Assembly (NCBI RefSeq): GCF_900102685.1
Contig: NZ_FMZA01000012.1
Location: forward strand, 1-64,000
DNA from: Melghirimyces thermohalophilus
Lineage (GTDB): Bacteria > Bacillota > Bacilli > Thermoactinomycetales > DSM-45169
Direction of reading: 5' to 3'
Length of the DNA: 64,000 nucleotides
Position 1 is the stretch's first letter. Every line of letters starts with the position of its first letter. Positions 8,529-15,954 of the stretch are shown here, piece after piece. The notes beneath the pieces are model-generated. The model was not told the origin of the DNA and did no database searches. It saw only the letters and a list, made by a program, of their open reading frames with translations. The translations under genes were made by a program, and so were the position numbers.

Positions 8529-9173
8529 ATGAAGAAGTGGGTAACGATCCCGGAAGCGGAGCGAATCACCGGCATTCCCGACCCCACCATTCGCAAATAC
8601 ATCAAATCCCACGGCCATTTTTTTAAAATCCATATGGAAGGGCGGGTTTACTACATCTCCCGTGAGACCCTGCCTGTCGTCCAACGGGTGCAGGAGATGT
8701 ATCAGTCGGGGTACAGCATGGATCGGATCGAGGCGATGTTGAGCAAGACCCGATCGATCCCCCTCAGTGTGATCGACCATGGAGTGCCAAGGGACCTCGA
8801 CTTGAAGCAGGTGATCGAGGAATTGAACCAGACAAACACGCTGATTCAGGATATGATGGAGGAACAAAAACGAACCCGCCGAAGAATGGAAGAGTTGAAA
8901 CAAGAGATCCAGCGTATGCAGACAGTGGATGAAGAGCGAGCAGGTCAACAGGAAAGGCGGCTGGACCAAGAACTGCGCCATATTCAACAGGGACTGCCCC
9001 GATTGGAACAGGAAATGCAGCGCCTTCACCAGGTGGGGGAAGAACAGCATGATCACCGCAACCGCAGGATGGCTCATGAACTGAGTCAGCTCCGCCAAGA
9101 CCTGTCCCGGGTGGAAGCACAGTTGGATCGCAGGGGAATCTTGTCGGTTTTCAGAAGGAAAAAAGATCGCTAA
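8529..9173 (+). CDS. MerR-type HTH protein with long coiled coil (RacA-like)
   Basis: A 214-residue protein. An N-terminal MerR/excisionase-like helix-turn-helix (residues 1-70; ITGIPDPTIRKYIK) is followed by a linker and a coiled coil of about 110 residues very rich in Glu, Gln, Arg and Leu heptads. The C-terminus is basic, ending VFRRKKDR. This layout matches RacA, which ties the chromosome origin region to the cell pole in Bacillus sporulation, and related DUF3967 proteins; sequence identity to RacA was not testable here. The start ATG at 8529 follows AGAAAGGATGG. It has no operon partner. Confidence 0.6.
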   Translation: MKKWVTIPEAERITGIPDPTIRKYIKSHGHFFKIHMEGRVYYISRETLPVVQRVQEMYQSGYSMDRIEAMLSKTRSIPLSVIDHGVPRDLDLKQVIEELNQTNTLIQDMMEEQKRTRRRMEELKQEIQRMQTVDEERAGQQERRLDQELRHIQQGLPRLEQEMQRLHQVGEEQHDHRNRRMAHELSQLRQDLSRVEAQLDRRGILSVFRRKKDR

Positions 9174-9177
9174 ATAG

Positions 9178-9197
9178 GGAAGGGACTTTCCCCTTCC
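9178..9197. terminator. Possible weak terminator hairpin
   Basis: GGAAGGG at 9178-9184 pairs with CCCTTCC at 9191-9197 just after the RacA-like gene. The downstream T content is only moderate (TTCTTAC). Confidence 0.5.
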
Positions 9198-9215
9198 TTC
9201 TTACATAGATCCTTG

Positions 9216-11681
9216 TCACTCAGTATGGATCACCAAGGTATGTTGGCTGCCGGTGCTGGTTTGTACGGTCACTTCTTGGCCACGCTTGGTGTTCTTGACA
9301 TCGTAATCCACTTGTTTTCCGTCCAGGGTGACCGCTTGTACCTCCGCTCCCTGGGGCAAAACATGACTCAGGATAAGCTTCCATCCCGGCGGGGCCTGTT
9401 CCACGCGGGTGGTAAACCGCTCGTCGTTCTTTTTAGTGGTGATAGCCATCCTCCCGTCGCCCACCCGCAGGTTGCGGACGGATAAACCTGGCCAAGATTC
9501 TGGAATATCTGGCAGCACCGCCATCTGTCGTTGAGGAGCATCGGGGCGTACACCGAGGAAATGATGGACGACCGGCCATTGCACCCCGTAGGCGGACCAA
9601 GCCTGCATAAACATAAACCGATCCCGGAAGTCAGTAAAGGGATCGTACTCCGGACTGGGAGCAACCTCCGTCAAGGCACCGGGCATTTCCACATCCAGTT
9701 CAGAAGCGATCTGCTCCATATACTTGAGCGCCTGATCATCCCCCAACCGGCCATAGTTGGCCTCCGCATGAGCCATGACAGAATTGGGAAGGCTCCACAC
9801 TTTCAGCTCTCCTTTTCCATCTGGCCCTCCCCCCTTGCCGGTATGATACAAACCCGTGGTACCGGTAAAGGTGTCGGACTCCAACCGATTCAACGCCGGA
9901 ATCGCCTGCGCAAGGGAAGCCATCCCGGTTTCCATCGGCACGGCATTGATCCAATGACGCTGCTGCAATTGTTTTTTCCCCTCTATGCAAACGTTGTCTC
10001 CATTGGCATCTTGGCCGTCTCCTTCATTGCAGAGGGAATCAGCAAACAGGGATTCTGATTTCATCCACCAGGTGGACACTAGGTTGACCGCCATCTTATC
10101 CGCTTTCGTCTCGGCCCAACGGGCGGTGTCCCGATCCCCTTTGCTGTCCGCCATCCGCTTCAAGGCTTGGAGCGCCTGCCAGGTATAAGCGGTCACATCC
10201 AACTTTTCTGATCCCATCCCCGGACGCTCCACCATGCCCAGCCCTTCCGGCCATTGGTCATCATCTCGATCCAGTCGGGAAGTGATGGTCTTCATCCCAT
10301 CTTTGATGAAGGGGTACATTTCATCCCGAAAACCATCATCTCCGGTCCAACGCCACACCAGCTCGACGGCGGTAGCAAACTGTGCCGTCTCATTGGTATT
10401 TCCTTCCTGTTCATTGGTACCGAAGTAAACCGCGCCATCTGTGGTCATTTCGTGGATCACTTTGCCGCTCTTCCCGTTCACCGCCCGGGAAACATCCCGA
10501 ATGGTGCGCAAATGCTCCACTACCGTCTCCCATTGTCCCGATGCGATCAACGCATAGGCGGTGTAGGCACCGTCTGTACCAAAAAACCAGGGATAATCGG
10601 GAAATCCGGCCCCGATTCCAGTCAACTCCCGGAACCGTTTTCCCGACTCCGGATCAGCGGTCCCTTGTTTCACATCCCGCACGCGAACATCACGTGTCGT
10701 GATCCTGAGATCCGCCAGGTTTAACTTCCCCCAGTCAAAAGCTGCTTCCAACTGGGGATGGGGCAAATCCACTTCCGTTCGGTCCAACAACTGGCTGTAC
10801 GTCTTCACTTTTTTACTGAGCAGGAGCCGAGGATGCTGTAGCGCTGCTTTTAACGCGCGATCCGCTTGCGTTTCGGATACGTTGGAACCGGCCACGGCAA
10901 ACCAGAGTGTCTTCTCAGCGCCGGCAGGGATCTCCCACTCCCAGCCCAGACGTGCTCCGTTGCCATTGCCGAATTGGGTGTGGCGCTTCCGTTCCTCGTC
11001 GTTCACGGGTCCCCAATAGGAGTCACCGAGGCTGTGCGAAGAAGGCCGACTGCTGAAACCGACCTTAGCCACCCAGTCCGTGCCGGGTTCCCGGAAAGTG
11101 ACGATCCCCCGCTTCTCGTCATAGGACCCCTGATCGGGACCGTTCGCTTCCTTGGCGTTCTCCGGTTGGCTCGACTCCCAGGGGTAGGCGGCCATCAGTT
11201 CGCTGCGCAGGTCCATACCCAGCCGGACCGATCGCGCTTCTTCTCCCGGGTTATGGATCGTCAGTCCTGTCACCACCACCGGCTCGTCTGTCGGAGCAAA
11301 CTGCAGACGCTCCACTTCCAACCCATCGACCTGGGGATAATCCATGCGAGTGGTCCCGGTACCCGTGGTAAACTTCTTTGCACCGGAAAGCCACTCCCCG
11401 TTCAGTGAAAACCAGTATCCATCCAGCAACTTGATCGGGTGGGTCCACACCCCGCCCATTTCGCCGCGGATGTGCCAGCCCATAGCTGGAAATCCACCAT
11501 CAGCAGAACCGATCACATAGGCCCGGTCTCCCGCGGTCACATAACGCTTCTGGTCCAAATCTTCTTCGGTGGAACGGGTTAATCGATCCGGTTCAGCCGC
11601 CGTTGCAGGAGCTGCCGCTCCGGAGGTGGCCATAACCGCGGCGAGCACACCACCTATCCATTTGATCGGACGTCTGTTCAT
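9216..11681 (-). CDS. Secreted (alpha/alpha)6-barrel glycoside hydrolase-like protein
   Basis: An 821-residue exported protein. The start is ATG 11681-11679, because AAAGGGG sits 6 nt upstream; an ATG two codons earlier is too close to it. A signal peptide is clear: MNRRP, a hydrophobic core, then an ATAA cleavage region near residue 30. An N-terminal beta-rich region precedes a helical barrel with a GFPDYPWFFGTDGAYT motif (about residue 365) like that of GH63/GH15-type debranching and glucosidase enzymes. A C-terminal beta domain ends the chain. Candidate acids include the D of GTDGAYT and E of NEQEGNTNETAQ. Substrate is unknown; an alpha-glucan or trehalose-type sugar is a guess. A cre/LacI-like palindrome lies just upstream. 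Confidence 0.72.
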   Translation of the reverse strand: MNRRPIKWIGGVLAAVMATSGAAAPATAAEPDRLTRSTEEDLDQKRYVTAGDRAYVIGSADGGFPAMGWHIRGEMGGVWTHPIKLLDGYWFSLNGEWLSGAKKFTTGTGTTRMDYPQVDGLEVERLQFAPTDEPVVVTGLTIHNPGEEARSVRLGMDLRSELMAAYPWESSQPENAKEANGPDQGSYDEKRGIVTFREPGTDWVAKVGFSSRPSSHSLGDSYWGPVNDEERKRHTQFGNGNGARLGWEWEIPAGAEKTLWFAVAGSNVSETQADRALKAALQHPRLLLSKKVKTYSQLLDRTEVDLPHPQLEAAFDWGKLNLADLRITTRDVRVRDVKQGTADPESGKRFRELTGIGAGFPDYPWFFGTDGAYTAYALIASGQWETVVEHLRTIRDVSRAVNGKSGKVIHEMTTDGAVYFGTNEQEGNTNETAQFATAVELVWRWTGDDGFRDEMYPFIKDGMKTITSRLDRDDDQWPEGLGMVERPGMGSEKLDVTAYTWQALQALKRMADSKGDRDTARWAETKADKMAVNLVSTWWMKSESLFADSLCNEGDGQDANGDNVCIEGKKQLQQRHWINAVPMETGMASLAQAIPALNRLESDTFTGTTGLYHTGKGGGPDGKGELKVWSLPNSVMAHAEANYGRLGDDQALKYMEQIASELDVEMPGALTEVAPSPEYDPFTDFRDRFMFMQAWSAYGVQWPVVHHFLGVRPDAPQRQMAVLPDIPESWPGLSVRNLRVGDGRMAITTKKNDERFTTRVEQAPPGWKLILSHVLPQGAEVQAVTLDGKQVDYDVKNTKRGQEVTVQTSTGSQHTLVIHTE

Positions 11682-11698
11682 CGTCATCCCCTTTCTTA

Positions 11699-11714
11699 AG
11701 GAAAACGTTTTCCT
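11699..11714. promoter_or_regulatory. 16-bp perfect palindrome with ACGT centre (cre or LacI-type operator)
   Basis: AGGAAAACGTTTTCCT lies 18 bp upstream of the start codon of the secreted glycosidase gene (minus strand). The CG-centred symmetry is that of LacI/GalR family operators, and the core fits the CcpA cre pattern apart from its outer bases. It would place the glycosidase under sugar-responsive repression. Confidence 0.6.
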
Positions 11715-11787
11715 AAAATGGCATGAAAACCCCTTGTTCGAATATTACCATAGGTCCGACGATGGGAATAGGCTCTCCGTTCAAAAT

Positions 11788-12285
11788 TTACAGCGTTCTC
11801 AGCTCCAGGGGGCCTTTACAAGCCCCACAGCGGTAGCGGTCGGGATTCATCCGCTTTTTGCGGTAGGCAGTGCGCCCACAGTGAAGACAGTGGAGGGCGT
11901 AGCGGTAAGGACGCCTATGGGAGGCACCGGGAAGGGGCGGTGTGTAACGGAGCCCGTCCACCTCCTTTAACAATCGTTTAAAATCAGCATCGCGGTGACG
12001 ATATCCTTTTCCCTGGAGATGGAGGTGGTAATGACACAATTCATGCCGGATAATCCCTTCGACCACCTCCGGACCCAATTGATCCAGGTGTTTGGGACTG
12101 ATTTCGATGCCGTGATCGGCCAATCGATAACGGCCACCGGTGGTTCTGAGGCGAGAATTGAACCGAGCCTGGTGACGAAAAGGTTTTTTAAACCAGCGAA
12201 GGGATACCGACTCCACCCACTGTTGAAGCCCCGTATCATCTCCTGGTTGAACCGGAGTTTGACCCGGCGGTTGATCCGGATTCAC
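11788..12285 (-). CDS. sprT: SprT-like zinc-metalloprotease-fold protein
   Basis: A 165-residue SprT family protein with the HExxH-type zinc site RHELCHYHLHL (about residues 80-90). A C-terminal zinc ribbon, CLHCG ... CGAC, follows. Eukaryotic relatives (Spartan) cut DNA-protein crosslinks; the bacterial role is not established. The GTG start at 12285 follows GGAGATGGGGATC. It is divergent from cmpA, and tex lies nearby, a neighbourhood also found in Bacillus (ydcI, cmpA, ydcK), which supports the call. Length is near the 150-160 residues of B. subtilis YdcK. Confidence 0.85.
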   Translation of the reverse strand: MNPDQPPGQTPVQPGDDTGLQQWVESVSLRWFKKPFRHQARFNSRLRTTGGRYRLADHGIEISPKHLDQLGPEVVEGIIRHELCHYHLHLQGKGYRHRDADFKRLLKEVDGLRYTPPLPGASHRRPYRYALHCLHCGRTAYRKKRMNPDRYRCGACKGPLELRTL

Positions 12286-12345
12286 AGATCCCCATCTCCC
12301 TTCATAAGATCCTAGTAATCCACTCTCCTCCGGGGAGGCTTACTT

Positions 12346-12477
12346 ATGCCTTACTGGCTTTGCAAACAACTGCAACGAGCTTTTCACGGGAAGGATCGAA
12401 GACAGATCCGCATTTTGAACGACTGTTGGTTTCAATATCAAGAAAAGGCAGGTATAGCCACCGAGAAAAAAGCGTAA
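12346..12477 (+). CDS. cmpA: CmpA, cortex morphogenetic protein
   Basis: A 43-codon gene. The ATG at 12346 follows GGGGAGG with 7-nt spacing. The peptide starts MPYWLCKQLQRAF and continues with a GKDRRQIRILNDCWFQYQ stretch, closely parallel to B. subtilis CmpA (MPNWLKKQMQKAF... QIKLLNQCW) as I remember that 37-residue protein. CmpA is made in the mother cell early in sporulation and, with ClpXP, controls SpoIVA stability before cortex assembly. The position beside sprT and tex matches Bacillus. A bidirectional terminator lies downstream. This copy has six extra C-terminal residues. Confidence 0.85.
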   Translation: MPYWLCKQLQRAFHGKDRRQIRILNDCWFQYQEKAGIATEKKA

Positions 12478-12532
12478 CCTTTCCTTCTGCAAAGGATACC
12501 AAAAACCGGGGTAACATTCACATCGCAACCCT

Positions 12533-12573
12533 AAAAAGAGTCAGACGGTCGGAACGCCGTCTGACTCTTTTTT
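12533..12573. terminator. Bidirectional terminator
   Basis: GAGTCAGACGG at 12538-12548 pairs with CCGTCTGACTC at 12557-12567. It is flanked by five A residues on the left and six T residues on the right, closing cmpA (+) and the protease gene (-). Confidence 0.9.
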
Positions 12574-13708
12574 AATATCGGACCGCTTCCGCGGCGTCGA
12601 TCCTTCCCTTGGACCAATATACACCTGTCCCCGAAATCGAATCCGCTGTATTTTCGATGGCAGCCCGAACCTCGGAGGCGTTTCGTCCTTGGGATGCGAG
12701 CAGACCCGCCACCCCGGAGACATAGGGAGTCGCCATCGAGGTGCCGCTCAAGGTGCGGTACCCCCCGTCAGGTACCGCGGAGACGATGTCCACCCCTGGT
12801 GCGGCTATTTCCACCCACTTGCCGTAGTTGGTGAAGTCGGCTTTTTCATCATTGTTATCGATAGCCGCAACAGACAAGGTTTCTTCGTAGAAGGCCGGAT
12901 AACTGGGGGTGCTCTCCCCTTCATTGCCGGCTGCCGCAACCACCAGCGCTCCGTGGCTTTTCGCGTATTGCACCGCATTCTGCAGGGTTTCGCTGCCCTT
13001 TGTTGCACCGAGGCTCAGGTTGATCACCTGGGCACCTGCATCGACGGCGTCTACGATCCCGCTGGCCACATCATCCAGGCTGCCGCTCCCTTCCTCGTCC
13101 AGGACACGTACAGCGTACAGGTTGACCCCGGGCGCCATCCCCGCGATACCAGTTCCGTTGTTGGTGGAAGCCGCCACGGTTCCAGCCACATGGGTCCCGT
13201 GTCCGTTTTCATCCATCGGGTCCCCGTCCCCTTCCACATAATCCGCGCCTCTGAGCACCTTGTCCGACAGGTCCGGGTGCTTGTAGTCGACACCGGTATC
13301 CAAGACGGCCACTGTCACCCCGCTCTCCCCTTGGGTTATCTCCCAGGCGGAAGAAGCTTTCACTTGACGAAGCCCCCATTGCCGGGAGTACTGGGGATCA
13401 TCCGGGGCCCCGTAAGCATGAAAGGTGATATTCCGTTCGGCATATTCCACGTAAGGGTTGTTCTGATAAGCCTCCAACACCTTTTCTATCAGGTCACTCT
13501 CCACTTGCACCACATCAAAATCCAGCCGTTGATTCCGGTCCAACAGGTGGGCATCCACCTTTTCATGGAGAGTGGACAAAACCCCAGCCGGTGTACGTTC
13601 TTTGTATTTGACGATGATTTCTCCGTCAGCCGGCGGCCGATCCCAGTCGGCCATTGCCGAAGGGAGTATCAGAGCCGCCGCCAGCAAAAATACCGACGCT
13701 AAGGCCAC
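12572..13708 (-). CDS. Subtilisin-like serine protease (S8), secreted
   Basis: A secreted peptidase of the thermitase/subtilisin type. A signal peptide (hydrophobic run VFLLAAALILPSAMA) precedes a propeptide of the I9/thermitase kind that carries EIIVKYKE. The catalytic domain has the triad in VAVLDTGVDYKHPD (Asp), ENGHGTHVAG (His) and LSGTSMATPY (Ser), with the oxyanion Asn in AAAGNEGE. The annotated GTG at 13708 has no proper ribosome binding site. An in-frame ATT at 13720 would give MKRIVALAS..., with GGGAGAGG 6 nt upstream and a far better signal peptide, so the true start may be that non-canonical codon. Monocistronic. Confidence 0.92.
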   Translation of the reverse strand: MALASVFLLAAALILPSAMADWDRPPADGEIIVKYKERTPAGVLSTLHEKVDAHLLDRNQRLDFDVVQVESDLIEKVLEAYQNNPYVEYAERNITFHAYGAPDDPQYSRQWGLRQVKASSAWEITQGESGVTVAVLDTGVDYKHPDLSDKVLRGADYVEGDGDPMDENGHGTHVAGTVAASTNNGTGIAGMAPGVNLYAVRVLDEEGSGSLDDVASGIVDAVDAGAQVINLSLGATKGSETLQNAVQYAKSHGALVVAAAGNEGESTPSYPAFYEETLSVAAIDNNDEKADFTNYGKWVEIAAPGVDIVSAVPDGGYRTLSGTSMATPYVSGVAGLLASQGRNASEVRAAIENTADSISGTGVYWSKGRIDAAEAVRY

Positions 13709-13960
13709 GATACGTTTAATTTCAACCCTCTCCCTTTTTCTAAGATTGAACAGACCTTTCGCCCGATCCGGTCTCCATCATACATGATTGAATCGAACCT
13801 GTATGGGAGTTTCGATGAGACGGTTCGAAAGAATCAACGTAGCTCTCAGCCAGACAGTTTCACAAGATCGACAAACAGGCCCCCAGGCCTCGCTAAACAA
13901 ACCCGCCAGGCGAAGAATGAAATAAGAAAACGGCAACCAGGCTGAAATATCGTTTATCCC

Positions 13961-14029
13961 GATGAGCTGAGCATGCAGCAGTCGCTCGGCAAAACCTTCA
14001 TCTTTGTGACCCACGATATGGACGAAGCA
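13961..14029 (+). pseudogene. Scrap of an ABC-transporter ATPase (OpuCA/ProV-like)
   Basis: Codons 13961-14029 read DELSMQQSLGKTFIFV followed by THDMDEA, which is the Walker B/H-loop region of quaternary-amine ABC ATPases. No Walker A, signature or C-terminal part adjoins it, and the frame runs into unrelated sequence after DEA. The scrap lies in a 400-bp gene-free region between the protease and the next gene. It is a decayed remnant and cannot encode a working protein. Confidence 0.7.
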
Positions 14030-14079
14030 ACGGGTGTTATCCCCGACACGGAGCAAAGAAGAAACAAAAGCTGCCTAAG

Positions 14080-14110
14080 GAAAAGAGGCCAACCTGGCGC
14101 GGTTGGCCTC
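14080..14110 (-). terminator. Terminator of the 149-aa gene
   Basis: GAGGCCAACC at 14085-14094 pairs with GGTTGGCCTC at 14101-14110. On the minus strand TTTTCCTT follows. Confidence 0.75.
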
Positions 14111-14123
14111 TCCTATGTGTTCA

Positions 14124-14573
14124 TCAATTGGTGGGATCGTATTGAACCCCTTCATCCGTTGTCAAAGGACGTTCCGTTTCGCCGGCGGTCACCAACAGGA
14201 TGGCACCCATCACCGCATTGCCGGTCATATACATCGCGTGGGCCCGTTCAGGACCGATCGCATATTGGGGGTTTCCCTCCCGAAGCTTTAGAGCGGAGCC
14301 ATCACCGACGCCGCTTTTTTTCATCATGTTCTCCACGGCCTGACGGCATTCATCCGAGGATAAAACCAGGGGGTACATGCGGGCAAAGGTGGTGGCGATA
14401 AATTCGTCCCGATTAGAAGGCGCATTCGGCAGATTCTGTCCCTTCATCTCCGCTTCCACAAAAGCGGTGATCCGAGCCAGCTCTTCAGGCATCTGCCGAA
14501 ACGCGGCTCCACAGGTGGCGGTCATTCCGGCGATGGTTCCACCCATTTTTTCGGGGATGTTTTGTTCGATCAT
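14124..14573 (-). CDS. Hypothetical protein, 149 aa
   Basis: Not recognised. It is a mostly helical, acidic, cytoplasmic-looking protein with two cysteines (TATCGAAF and SDECRQA) and a weakly hydrophobic stretch (GNAVMGAILLVTAG) near residue 125 that is too polar at its ends for a confident membrane segment. The ATG at 14573 follows GAGGAGG. It has its own terminator at 14080-14110 and no operon partner; a YheC/D gene remnant lies upstream. Nothing in the sequence indicates a function. Confidence 0.6.
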   Translation of the reverse strand: MIEQNIPEKMGGTIAGMTATCGAAFRQMPEELARITAFVEAEMKGQNLPNAPSNRDEFIATTFARMYPLVLSSDECRQAVENMMKKSGVGDGSALKLREGNPQYAIGPERAHAMYMTGNAVMGAILLVTAGETERPLTTDEGVQYDPTN

Positions 14574-14672
14574 CTAAGAACCTCCTCTCTCTGCCAGTCA
14601 CCATTAGTTTTCCAGACTGTGGGCTTTTCATGCGGCGATGAAAACAAGAGACACCTTACCCCGATTTGCCGG

Positions 14673-14990
14673 AATATAACCGTCACAACAGGGGTTGAGG
14701 ATCTGTTGAAAGAAGATCTGAGCTTGAACGACGCGCAATTCGAGCGGATGATCCGCGCACTGGAGGAAATCGCCGTCCGGGCCACTCGCGTCATCAGCCA
14801 CCACCAACCCAAGTGGTGGGAATTCGGGGTCGATCTGGGAACCGAACCCAAAGGAAGGATTTGGATCTATGAGGTGAATTACACTCCCGGCGGTATGGTC
14901 TTCAAGGGTACCCAGGCATTTCAGGAGCACGGCTGCGCCAAATCGCCCGCCGCCAGGCGGAGAGGAGAAGGTGAAGGACAAAACCATCCG
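14673..14990 (+). pseudogene. Remnant of a YheC/YheD-like ATP-grasp gene
   Basis: One frame gives EEIAVRATRVISHH followed by WWEFGVDLGTEPKGRIW and IYEVNYTPGG. This is the C-terminal ATP-grasp segment (D-G and E-V-N metal ligands) of the YheC/YheD spore-coat-associated family. The N-terminal two thirds are missing, and after TQAFQEHG the likely continuation (LRQIARRQAER) is in another frame, so there is also a frameshift. No start codon or ribosome binding site precedes it. It is a degraded gene fragment. Confidence 0.65.
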
Positions 14991-15018
14991 CCGGATGCTC
15001 GGATCCGACGGCTTTTGG

Positions 15019-15858
15019 TTATTCTTTTTCCCACACCCTTAAAAAGGGGTAAGGGTTGATCGCTTCCCGGGTCGGTGAAAATGTACTTTCCCGTACATAC
15101 ATACCGAAGTGAAGGTGAGGGGCAAACTGACCCGTCGTCCCCTTTGGACCGTACCCGCTGTCACCGACGTATCCGATCACCTGGCCTTTTTTCACCTTCG
15201 CGCCGGTTTGGATGTCGTCGGCATAACGGGACAGGTGGGCATAGTAGAAGGAAATTTGGGGATGATCCCCATCCATGATCGTCAACCTCCATCCGCCCAG
15301 CTCGTTCCATCCTTTCGCCACCACTCGGCCGTCATTGACAGAGCGGACAGGTGTCCCTTTCGGAGCCATCATATCGGTCCCTTCATGGGTCCGATCCCCG
15401 CCGTAGCTGCGGCTAGCCCCCCAGGTATCTCCGTAGGAAACCTCCGCCCCTTTTTTAAAGGGGAAAGCGTAATTTTCTCCCAAGGGAGCAGCCGACCAAG
15501 TGTAAGACTCCGCCAGACGGAGGATTTTTTCTCTCTTTTCAGTGGGAAAAAGCTGTTCTATCGCTCGCCTCGCTCCCTTTTCACCGGGACGTTTTTCTCC
15601 CGCCGCTTCCCGGATGCGAGCCGCTGTCTGGCGGATGCTCTTGGAGGTGACTTCTTGATAACCCTGGTCCACCTCGTCCACAGCGGCTAGATAAGGCCAG
15701 GGGATATCGCTTTCCTTTGCGATTTCCACATATGCACTGGCTAACTTTCCCGGAACGTTCATCTCAGGGATCTCCACCGACCGGGTCAGATCATGAATCA
15801 AAAATCCCGCCCCTACCAGGGCGAGCAGTAACAGGATCCGCAGGATCCATTTCAACAT
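15019..15858 (-). CDS. M23 (LytM-type) zinc peptidase, membrane-anchored
   Basis: A 279-residue protein with an N-terminal membrane anchor (residues 5-25), a helical linker of about 110 residues and an M23 domain. Zinc ligands are seen in THEGTDMMAP (HxxxD) and APHLHFGMYV (HxH), with a further His in FYYAHLSRY. Active M23 enzymes cut peptidoglycan cross-bridges outside the membrane, and all ligands are present here. The ATG at 15858 follows AAGGAGGT on the minus strand. It lies downstream of tex on the same strand with a gap of about 100 bp, so it could be co-transcribed. Other possible roles include sporulation cell-wall remodelling. Confidence 0.85.
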   Translation of the reverse strand: MLKWILRILLLLALVGAGFLIHDLTRSVEIPEMNVPGKLASAYVEIAKESDIPWPYLAAVDEVDQGYQEVTSKSIRQTAARIREAAGEKRPGEKGARRAIEQLFPTEKREKILRLAESYTWSAAPLGENYAFPFKKGAEVSYGDTWGASRSYGGDRTHEGTDMMAPKGTPVRSVNDGRVVAKGWNELGGWRLTIMDGDHPQISFYYAHLSRYADDIQTGAKVKKGQVIGYVGDSGYGPKGTTGQFAPHLHFGMYVRESTFSPTREAINPYPFLRVWEKE

Positions 15859-15954
15859 CCAGACCTCCTTTTAGGAATCGATCGCCGTGTCATAGTCTCC
15901 ACAAGGTACAAGTCCCTCTGTCACCATCCCGATGCCGTCACTGGGTAGGCACCT

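Noticed and set aside
12360-12575. 71-codon plus-strand frame overlapping cmpA
   Set aside because: cmpA in another frame has the ribosome binding site and clear family similarity; this frame runs through the terminator hairpin.
12689-13702. Antisense 337-codon frame opposite the subtilisin-like gene
   Set aside because: The protease on the minus strand has all catalytic motifs; the antisense frame has no start signal and no recognisable domain.
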